From the NCBI GenBank assembly GCA_024400425.1, contig JAKSMV010000002.1, forward strand, positions 124,001-188,000: DNA of 64,000 bases, written 5' to 3'. A program made the position numbers and the translations under genes. Of this stretch, positions 26,141-33,559 are shown piece after piece (the stretch's first letter is position 1; each line of letters opens with the position of its first letter). Origin of the DNA: Bacteroidales bacterium. Lineage in GTDB: Bacteria > Bacteroidota > Bacteroidia > Bacteroidales > F082. The notes beneath the pieces are model-generated. The model was not told the DNA's origin, did no database searches, and was given only the letters and a program-made list of their open reading frames with translations.

Positions 26141-29047
26141 ATGAAAAAGCTATTCTTATTTGCCATCATGTCGGTTGTGACATTGCTGGCAGTTTCGTGC
26201 AAGGAAACGAAAAAAGAGTATGAAAGCGTAGTAGGCGACCCCATCAACGCCCGCATCTATACGCTCGACAACGGCCTGAAAGTGTATATGGCCGTGAACA
26301 AGGAAGAGCCTCGCATTCAGACTTACATCGCCGTTCGTGCAGGCAGCAAGAACGACCCGGCTGAAACCACAGGCCTCGCCCACTACTTCGAACACCTGAT
26401 GTTCAAGGGAACACCAAGTTTCGGCACTTCCGACTACGAAGCCGAAAAACCCATGCTCGACCAAATCGAACAGCTGTTTGAAGTGTATCGCCAAACCACC
26501 GACTCGGTTGAACGCAAGGCTATCTATCATCAGATTGACAGCATCAGCCAAGAGGCTTCGAAGATTGCCATTCCTAACGAGTATGACAAACTGATGGCAG
26601 CTATCGGTGCAAATGGCACCAATGCCTACACCAGCAACGATGTGACTTGCTATGTCGAAGACATTCCGAGCAACCAAATCGAAAATTGGGCCAAGATTCA
26701 GGCCGACCGCTTCATGAATCCTGTCATCCGTGGCTTCCACACCGAGTTGGAGACCATTTATGAAGAATACAACATGGGCTTGACCCAAGATAGCCGTCAG
26801 GTTTGGGAAGCAGAGCTGAGCGGGCTTTATCCTAATCACCCTTACGGTCAGCAAACCACCATTGGCCGTCCTGAGCACTTGAAGAATCCTTCTATCACCA
26901 ATGTGAAGAACTATCACGCCACTTGGTATGTGCCGAACAACATGGCCATCTGCCTCTCGGGCGATTTCGATCCTGAGGAGATGATTGCCGTCATCAAGAA
27001 GTATTTCGGCGTGATGCAACCAAACGAAAACCTGCCTAAGCTTGAGTTCCCAGCCGAAGAACCAATCAACGCTCCTATCGTGAAGGAAGTGTTGGGCATT
27101 GAAGCCGAAAACGTCACTATCGCTTGGCGTACCGACAAGGCTGCAAGCGATGAAGCCGACATTGCCGACATCGCCGCTTCAATCCTTTCAAACGGACAAG
27201 CTGGCTTGATTGACCTCGACCTGCAACAGAAGCAGAAGGTGTTGGGTGCTTACTGCTACAACAGCACTATGAATGACTATGGTTATTTTGAGGCCTACGC
27301 CCGTCCAAAAGAAGGCCAAACCCTTGAAGAAGCCAAAGACCTTCTCCTTGAAGAAATCGCAAAGCTCCGCAATGGCGACTTCGACGAATCGCTCGTGAAG
27401 GCTTCGGTCGATAACTACAAACTCCAGATGCAGAATTACCTCGACAGCAATGCGGGCCGTGCCAACGCTTTCGTCAACGCTTTCATCAATGGCATCGCTT
27501 GGGCTGACCAAGTGGCTCAACTCGACCATTTGAGCAAGGTCACGAAGGACGACATCGTGAAATTTGCCAACGAACGCCTCGGCGAAAACAACTATGTGGT
27601 GGTCTATAAACGTGAAGGCAAACGCGACATCAAGAAGCTCGACAAGCCTGAAATTACTCCTATCGCTACCAACCGCGATGCCGTCAGCGCTTTCGTCGAA
27701 GAAGTGCAGAACTCAGAAGTGAAAGACATCGAACCTGTGTTCGTTGACTTCGACAAGGATATGGCTAAGGCTAATGCAAAGTCGGGCATCGAAGTGCTCT
27801 ACAAGAAGAACGAAACCACCGATTTGTTCCAACTGATGTATGCCTTCGAGATTGGCTCGAACAACGATGCCACCCTTTCGACCGCTTTCGACTATATCGA
27901 CTATTTGGGCACCAGCACCAAGTCGGCTGAAGACATCAAGAAGGCCTTCTACAACATTGCCTGCAGCTTCAGCGCTCGCGTCTCAAGCGACCGTTGCTAT
28001 ATCTCGATTAACGGCTTGAGCGAGAACATGCCACAAGCCATGGCTTTGGTGGAAGAACTCATCGCCGATGCACAACCCGACGAGGCCGTGCTCGAAAACC
28101 TCAAGATGGACCGCATGAAATCGCGTACCGATGCCAAGAAGAACCAAAACCAATGCTTCAGCGCATTGCGCCGCTATGCTTCTTTTGGTCCCGACTACAT
28201 CAAGGCTACCACGATGAGCAACGAGGTTTTGGCTCAGCTGACCAGCGACGACTTGCTCAACAAGGTGAAGGACTTGTTCACCAAGCAGCATTATGTGTTG
28301 TATTATGGCCCACAAGAAATGGATGCAGTTGTGGCTCAAATCAACGAGTCACACAATGTCCCTGAAGAACTTGCACCGATTGAGAAGGTCGAGACAAAGT
28401 ATCAAGAGACACCTGAAAACCAAGTTCTTTTAGCCGAATATGATGCCAAGCAAATCCGCTACATCCAATATTCAAACCGTGGCGAAAAGTTTGACGTTGC
28501 CAACGACGCCATAATGAGCCTCTACAACGAATACTTTGGCGGTGGCATGAACAGCATCGTCTTCCAGGAGATGCGCGAAGCCCGCGGCTTGGCTTATTCG
28601 GCCAGCGCATGGCTTGCAATGCCTTCCTACGACTATCAACCTTATACCTTCAATGCCTTCATCGCTACGCAAAACGAGAAGATGCAACAGGCCATTGAAG
28701 CCTTTGCCGACATCATCAACAACATGCCTGAAAGCGAAGCTGCCTTTAAGATTGCCAAAGATGCCATCGTCAGCCGTATGCGCACCGAACGCACCATCAA
28801 GAGCAGCGTCCTTTTGGCTTACCTCGATGCCAAGGACATGGGCGTTGACTACGACCGCAACAAGGACATCTTCGAACAAGTGCAAGGCTTGACCCTCGAC
28901 GACGTGAAGGCCTTCCAGCAACAATGGGTGAAGGACCGCACCTACACCTATTGCATCCTTGGCGACTCGAAGGATTTGGATCTCAACTATCTGCGCACCC
29001 TCGGCCCGGTGAAGTGCCTGAGTCAAGAGGAAATCTTCGGATATTGA
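26141..29047 (+). CDS. M16 (insulinase-family) zinc peptidase lipoprotein
   Basis: A 968-residue M16 peptidase with a lipobox signal (LLAVSC, Cys20). The inverted zinc motif HYFEHLMFKGT (HxxEH, about residues 82-86) and the third ligand Glu in ELETIYEEYNM are intact in the N-terminal half; the C-terminal half is the usual inactive M16 partner, with a RG-like region EMREARGLAYSASAW. It probably degrades peptides in the periplasm or at the outer membrane. Likely co-transcribed with the S46 peptidase; a strong terminator follows. Confidence 0.93.
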   Translation: MKKLFLFAIMSVVTLLAVSCKETKKEYESVVGDPINARIYTLDNGLKVYMAVNKEEPRIQTYIAVRAGSKNDPAETTGLAHYFEHLMFKGTPSFGTSDYEAEKPMLDQIEQLFEVYRQTTDSVERKAIYHQIDSISQEASKIAIPNEYDKLMAAIGANGTNAYTSNDVTCYVEDIPSNQIENWAKIQADRFMNPVIRGFHTELETIYEEYNMGLTQDSRQVWEAELSGLYPNHPYGQQTTIGRPEHLKNPSITNVKNYHATWYVPNNMAICLSGDFDPEEMIAVIKKYFGVMQPNENLPKLEFPAEEPINAPIVKEVLGIEAENVTIAWRTDKAASDEADIADIAASILSNGQAGLIDLDLQQKQKVLGAYCYNSTMNDYGYFEAYARPKEGQTLEEAKDLLLEEIAKLRNGDFDESLVKASVDNYKLQMQNYLDSNAGRANAFVNAFINGIAWADQVAQLDHLSKVTKDDIVKFANERLGENNYVVVYKREGKRDIKKLDKPEITPIATNRDAVSAFVEEVQNSEVKDIEPVFVDFDKDMAKANAKSGIEVLYKKNETTDLFQLMYAFEIGSNNDATLSTAFDYIDYLGTSTKSAEDIKKAFYNIACSFSARVSSDRCYISINGLSENMPQAMALVEELIADAQPDEAVLENLKMDRMKSRTDAKKNQNQCFSALRRYASFGPDYIKATTMSNEVLAQLTSDDLLNKVKDLFTKQHYVLYYGPQEMDAVVAQINESHNVPEELAPIEKVETKYQETPENQVLLAEYDAKQIRYIQYSNRGEKFDVANDAIMSLYNEYFGGGMNSIVFQEMREARGLAYSASAWLAMPSYDYQPYTFNAFIATQNEKMQQAIEAFADIINNMPESEAAFKIAKDAIVSRMRTERTIKSSVLLAYLDAKDMGVDYDRNKDIFEQVQGLTLDDVKAFQQQWVKDRTYTYCILGDSKDLDLNYLRTLGPVKCLSQEEIFGY

Positions 29048-29070
29048 TATTCCATATCTATGAATTGGAA

Positions 29071-29101
29071 AATCGGCTCGCATTGCGGGCCGATTTTTTT
29101 T
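29071..29101 (+). terminator. Rho-independent terminator after M16 peptidase gene
   Basis: AATCGGC (29071-29077) pairs with GCCGATT (29089-29095), followed by a run of T to 29101. Confidence 0.85.
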
Positions 29102-29130
29102 GCACCGCATCATATATTTCCCAAAAAGAT

Positions 29131-29160
29131 TTTGAAAAACAAATAATGTGACTATCTTTG
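29131..29160 (+). promoter_or_regulatory. Promoter of the kinase/AAA/TerB cluster
   Basis: TTTG at 29131-29134 (-33 element) and TATCTTTG at 29153-29160 (-7 element), separated by 18 nt, fit the Bacteroidetes consensus. The leader to ATG 29206 is about 40 nt. It follows a terminator directly, marking the left border of the cluster. Confidence 0.7.
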
Positions 29161-29205
29161 CCGCATAATTCACATTTTCAAGTCAAAGGCAAAAAAAACG
29201 ACAAT

Positions 29206-31362
29206 ATGGTACTCTTCAATCCAACGAAACGGGCGCAACTGGCTCATGTTGCTAACCTCATCAGCATGGCGCGCCTCGATGGTCAGCTTACGCAAAACGA
29301 GCATGATTATATTCTTCTGGTAGCCAAGGAATTTAACCTTACGCAAGCCGAACTCGACCAATGCTTTAAGGACAGCGACAACCTCGTCATCGAGATTCCG
29401 AAGTCTGATGACGACAAGGTGGATTACATGAAGAACCTCGTTTCCATGATGTTTTCCGATGGCGTCATCGACAAGCAGAAAAGGAGTCTTGCCGAGCATA
29501 TCTGCGAAAAATTCGGCTATGATGGCAAGCAGGCAGTCGATATCATCTATGACGACCTCATGAAGGAGATTCGGGAAAGCGAACCTGAAGGCACCGCTGA
29601 TAATGGCGAAATGACAGAAGAAGAGTTCCGCAAGGAACTGAACATTCGCCTCAACAAAGCAACTAAATGCCTTATGGATAACGACATGCCGGGGGCTTTC
29701 GACCAGTTGTTCTATGCAGCGTTGGCTGATGAAACGGCTCGCCGTCTCTTCTTGCGTATCGCTCGTGGCGTGTATCCTATGTACATGCTCACCGACAAGC
29801 AGATTGCCGAGATGAAGAAGCTCTCCGACGAGGGCTATGCCATTGCGAAATATGCCTTGGGCCGCTATCACCAGCTGGTTCAGCCCGATGAAGACTCGAT
29901 GAAACAAGCCTACGACCTTTTCGTTGCCGCTGCCGACAAAGGCATTGGTGATGCTATCTTTGCCTTGTCCTTGTTTTACCGCGATGGCCGTGTAAAGCAA
30001 GCCAATAATCAAAAATATGTCAGTCTCCTTGGGCAAGTCGATAATCAGACATACCTCAAGCTCCGCGAAGATGCCATCGAAAAGGGCAGCGTTAAGGCGT
30101 TCTATCAGAAGGCAAAGGACATCCTGTATGGCTTGAATGGCTACGAGGCTGACCCGAAATATATACTCGACTTTGTTTCCAATATTCTGAAAGATGCCAC
30201 AGGCGATGACGAAAAGGACATCTTTGAATTTGAACCTGAATATTACGATTTGTTGGGCCGTGCCTATCAGGAACTGGGCGACATTGAGAAGGCTGAAGAT
30301 GCTTATATTCAGGCTATCAGCTTCGGTTTCTACGAATCGATAAGCAGTCTCATCCTGATGATGTGCTATGACGAGGATGGCAATTTGACCGAGAAAGAAA
30401 TGTTCGACAAATATGTCGAGATTGGCATCCAGCATAACGATGCTTTCTGTTATACCTTGCGAGGCGACATTACCAAGGATGAATATGACAAGCTCAGCAA
30501 GAGAGAACAAATTAGGAAGACAGAACAAATCAAGGCCGATTTGGAGAAAGGCTACCAATTGGGCGACAACATAGCACCATGGATAATGGGCAAGAACTAT
30601 TATTTCGGCAACTTCGGTTTCGAGGAAAACGACGAAGAGGCTTGGGATTGGTTCAACCTTGGAGCCGCGTACTTCAGTTCAAACTGCTACAGCATGATGG
30701 CTACGATGATTGACGAAGGCCATTGTCCTGTCGAAGTCCCCGAAAGTTTCCGACCCTTCTGCCTGCTTTGCGCCTATCGCAATGGCGACGAAAGCCGTTT
30801 GGAAGATGTCATTGAAGCTTATCAGAATGGACAACTCGATGATTTCAAGGAGGAAATCGAGAAATACTATCTGCCTTTGTATGAGAATATTGCACCGGCA
30901 GAAGAAGATGAAGGACAGACCGACGGCGGCCTCATTGACGAAGGCATTCCGCTCATTGCCATCGTCCATACCGATGCCACCGCCGACATCATCGAGTTTG
31001 ATGTCGATAATTGGAGCGAAATGGCCGATTTCATTAGCGCTGACCGACTTCACGCCTTACGCCTGCAGCCACTCTTCGAAATCGGGCGTAAGGCCGGATA
31101 CGAAGAAAAGGTGACGGGCTGGACTGATAAGAACGGTCAGCAGAAACGGTTGCCGATTAACATTGTCGGTCAAAAAATTTCTCGCGAGCCTGTTGCCGGC
31201 GACATCATCCTGACGCTTGAAGACGACGACCACAACCCGATGAGTTTCTACGACATCAACGCCTTGCGCCGCGTGCTGGAAGCTTTAGGTGCCACCATCG
31301 AGAACATTTGTCTTGATGATGATGACAACGATGACGATGGCAGATTTGATGCTTGGAGCTAA
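29206..31362 (+). CDS. TerB-domain protein with Sel1-like repeats
   Basis: About 718 residues, with no signal or membrane segment, so likely cytoplasmic. Residues 1-125 resemble the all-helical TerB (tellurite resistance B) domain (ANLISMARLDGQLTQNEHDY; MFSDGVIDKQKRSLAEHI). Residues about 130-520 contain Sel1/TPR-like units (YAKYALGRYHQL-type: AIAKYALGRYHQLVQPDE; AWDWFNLGAAYFSSNC). The last about 120 residues form an unrecognised domain ending in an acidic tail (DDDDNDDDG). The frame could begin at TTG 29158, but that codon overlaps the promoter box, so ATG 29206 is chosen. TerB domains are thought to be calcium- or lipid-linked scaffolds in stress and conflict systems. First gene of the seven-gene cluster. 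Confidence 0.72.
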   Translation: MVLFNPTKRAQLAHVANLISMARLDGQLTQNEHDYILLVAKEFNLTQAELDQCFKDSDNLVIEIPKSDDDKVDYMKNLVSMMFSDGVIDKQKRSLAEHICEKFGYDGKQAVDIIYDDLMKEIRESEPEGTADNGEMTEEEFRKELNIRLNKATKCLMDNDMPGAFDQLFYAALADETARRLFLRIARGVYPMYMLTDKQIAEMKKLSDEGYAIAKYALGRYHQLVQPDEDSMKQAYDLFVAAADKGIGDAIFALSLFYRDGRVKQANNQKYVSLLGQVDNQTYLKLREDAIEKGSVKAFYQKAKDILYGLNGYEADPKYILDFVSNILKDATGDDEKDIFEFEPEYYDLLGRAYQELGDIEKAEDAYIQAISFGFYESISSLILMMCYDEDGNLTEKEMFDKYVEIGIQHNDAFCYTLRGDITKDEYDKLSKREQIRKTEQIKADLEKGYQLGDNIAPWIMGKNYYFGNFGFEENDEEAWDWFNLGAAYFSSNCYSMMATMIDEGHCPVEVPESFRPFCLLCAYRNGDESRLEDVIEAYQNGQLDDFKEEIEKYYLPLYENIAPAEEDEGQTDGGLIDEGIPLIAIVHTDATADIIEFDVDNWSEMADFISADRLHALRLQPLFEIGRKAGYEEKVTGWTDKNGQQKRLPINIVGQKISREPVAGDIILTLEDDDHNPMSFYDINALRRVLEALGATIENICLDDDDNDDDGRFDAWS

Positions 31363-31389
31363 ACATTGCCAACTAATAATATTCCATTT

Positions 31390-32676
31390 ATGAACGCAGC
31401 AGAATACAAAGCCCGGATGCAGCAGAAGAAACAAAACCTGCTGTTGCCTGAAATACCACGCTACCGCCAGCTCACCGAGCAGCTTTACCAAGCGCTTCAG
31501 GGCGATGTGGTTTATGACCTCATGAAACGCATCGGTGCCGACAAGATGGACGACCGCCACTTGCGCATCAAGATGGAAGGCGAAAGCCTGAGAGTGAGCG
31601 AAAGCGTCACGCCACATCTTTACAATTTGCTTGAAGGCGTGAAGGAAGCGCTGAATTTCGAGCATCCCGTCGATTTCTTTGTCGTCAGCAGTTCCTCACT
31701 CAATGCGGGTGCCTATTGCTATACCTCCATCGACCCCGATAGCCCTTACATCGTGCAAATCAACTCAGCCTTGATTGACGTGATGAGCGAGAAGGAACTC
31801 TGCTCGGTGGTGGGTCACGAACTGGGCCATCTTGCCGACGAAAACATGTTCCTGAAAGACATCATCAGTTTCGTGTTTCCGCCCGATCCGCAAACCGGAA
31901 TGCCCAACCTGCCCTTGCCTTTGCGCTACAAGTTCTTCTTGTGGAAACAGATGAGCGAACTCTTCGCCGACCGCTATGGCTATCTCGCTGTGAAAGACCT
32001 TGATGCCTGCATCTCTTCTGAATTCAAGCTGAAATCGGGACTGAAACTGGATAAGATGGAAGTCAACATTTCAGCGTTTATTGAGGAAAACCGAAACATT
32101 TTGGGACATTACATCAACGGTAAGGGTTTGAGCCTTAACGATGGTTACACGCATCCGGTCAGCCCAATCCGCATTGAGGCCCTCAACTTGTTTGCCAACG
32201 CGCGTACCGAGAAGGAACTCAATGATCGAATGAATGTGCTCATCGATGCCATCGCGCGACTTAACACCGAGGAAATTGAGGACTACATGGTGTATTTCAT
32301 GGCTTCGGCGGGACTCATCATGGCCAATGCCGACGGACAGGTCACACAGGAAGAAATCGAGCACATCTTGCTCTCCATGTCGAGCTATTACATGTTCCCG
32401 AAGTCGATTTTGGAACAAGTCAGTCAATGCGACTGCTACAAGATTTTCAACGAGAGTGTGCAAAGAATCTTGGACATCAATCCTGACATGAAAGCCGACT
32501 TGTTCAGTTATATCGTTAACCTGACGGTGACCGACCACAAGTTCGACCAAAAGGAACTCGACCTCATGTTCCAAATCGGGCATCAGACCTTTGGCTTCAG
32601 CGATGAAGTGATATTCAGTTTCCTTACCGCTGGCATCCGCCAAAACTTCATTCCATCCATCAGTTCGATAAGCTAA
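31390..32676 (+). CDS. M48-like zinc metallopeptidase fused to TerB-like domain
   Basis: About 428 residues. The N-terminal part leads to an M48-type zinc site: VVGHELGHLADE (HExxH, about residues 147-151) with a downstream SELFADRYGYLA that supplies the Glu ligand. The C-terminal 130 residues (MASAGLIMANADGQVTQEEI; LTVTDHKFDQKELDLMFQIG) are TerB-like. There is no membrane helix, unlike HtpX, so it probably acts in the cytosol. ATG 31390 is chosen over TTG 31366. It lies 27 nt after the TerB/Sel1 gene. Substrates are unknown; a client of the neighbouring AAA ATPase is a possibility. Confidence 0.75.
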   Translation: MNAAEYKARMQQKKQNLLLPEIPRYRQLTEQLYQALQGDVVYDLMKRIGADKMDDRHLRIKMEGESLRVSESVTPHLYNLLEGVKEALNFEHPVDFFVVSSSSLNAGAYCYTSIDPDSPYIVQINSALIDVMSEKELCSVVGHELGHLADENMFLKDIISFVFPPDPQTGMPNLPLPLRYKFFLWKQMSELFADRYGYLAVKDLDACISSEFKLKSGLKLDKMEVNISAFIEENRNILGHYINGKGLSLNDGYTHPVSPIRIEALNLFANARTEKELNDRMNVLIDAIARLNTEEIEDYMVYFMASAGLIMANADGQVTQEEIEHILLSMSSYYMFPKSILEQVSQCDCYKIFNESVQRILDINPDMKADLFSYIVNLTVTDHKFDQKELDLMFQIGHQTFGFSDEVIFSFLTAGIRQNFIPSISSIS

Positions 32677-32688
32677 TTTTTGGTGGCA

Positions 32689-32702
32689 GGTGATGGGTGA
32701 AT
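32689..32702. repeat. Short intergenic repeat GGTGATGGGTGAAT
   Basis: This 14-mer is identical to 7543-7556. Both copies lie about 13-15 nt after a stop codon. Confidence 0.6.
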
Positions 32703-32749
32703 GGTGAAGGAGGGCATTTTATAGTTTCAATTTTTACTGCAAATAAATC

Positions 32750-33556
32750 ATGGACAACCAGAGAACGCAAATACGCACACAGCAGCAAACCCAGCGAAAA
32801 ACCAAGGCTGAGCAACATCCGTCCGACCTTCGGAAATGTCCGCATTGTGGTGCCGAAATCGACAAGACGGCTGAGTTTTGTCCACATTGCGGCAAGAAAC
32901 TCGTTGACTACTGTACATTTTGCGGTGCGCCCATGGAATCTGGCGAAAGCGTGTGTGAGGAATGCGGCATGCCCGCCAACGGCGTAAAATGTCCCAATTG
33001 CGGCACTTTGAATGTGCGTTCCTATTGCCGCCATTGCAACACGGCCCTCACCAAGGCCGCTCAGCGTGCCATCGAAAAGGCCAAGCAAGACCCGAAAGTG
33101 CAGCAAGTGGCGGCACTCATCGACCGCGCTGCCGAACTGGAGGCCTTGCTCGAAAAACAACAAGTTCTGGTCACCGAAGCAGAACAGCGTTTACTGGAAC
33201 TCCTTGGCCAGCAAGCCGAGACATTCGATGCAGAGCAAGTCAAGGCGGAATATCAGCAAGTGGTGAAAGACATCAACCAGCTTTTTGACGAAATGCTACC
33301 TCCCGCTGGCAGCACACCGCAAGAACAATACAACTATTATTCGGCTCGCAAGGTCGCCATCGAAACTACTCGCAAGGTACATATCCATACCGAAGAAAAA
33401 GTCCGGACAGGCTGGGTGTGCAACTATTGCGGCTGCTTCCACAATCAGCCCAGCGAATGTTGCGAACCATGGCGCGGCGGAACCTGGCAGTACGAAACCA
33501 TCATTGTTGACAAGGATGTAGTGGAAACCACGAAGGAATACAAATACGAGGACTAA
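32750..33556 (+). CDS. Multi-zinc-ribbon protein of the kinase cluster
   Basis: 268 residues. Residues about 27-110 contain consecutive zinc ribbons: CPHCGAEIDKTAEFCPHCGK, CTFCGAPMESGESVCEECG, CPNCGTLNVRSYCRHC. A helical, probably coiled segment follows (about 110-200, rich in Ala/Glu/Gln), then a further cysteine group near the C-terminus (VCNYCGCFHNQPSECCEP). It has no enzyme motif and no membrane segment. Zinc ribbons of the same style start the AAA and FHA proteins of this cluster, so this protein may be an adaptor. The next gene begins 3 nt later. Confidence 0.8.
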   Translation: MDNQRTQIRTQQQTQRKTKAEQHPSDLRKCPHCGAEIDKTAEFCPHCGKKLVDYCTFCGAPMESGESVCEECGMPANGVKCPNCGTLNVRSYCRHCNTALTKAAQRAIEKAKQDPKVQQVAALIDRAAELEALLEKQQVLVTEAEQRLLELLGQQAETFDAEQVKAEYQQVVKDINQLFDEMLPPAGSTPQEQYNYYSARKVAIETTRKVHIHTEEKVRTGWVCNYCGCFHNQPSECCEPWRGGTWQYETIIVDKDVVETTKEYKYED

Positions 33557-33559
33557 ATT

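Noticed and set aside
29170..30558. Minus-strand open frame (462 codons) opposite the TerB/Sel1 gene
   Set aside because: Hydrophobic content results from complementing acidic codons; no family match seen.
29206..31362. Classical tellurite resistance operon
   Set aside because: Only TerB-like domains are present; no terA, terC, terD, terE or terZ genes are seen.
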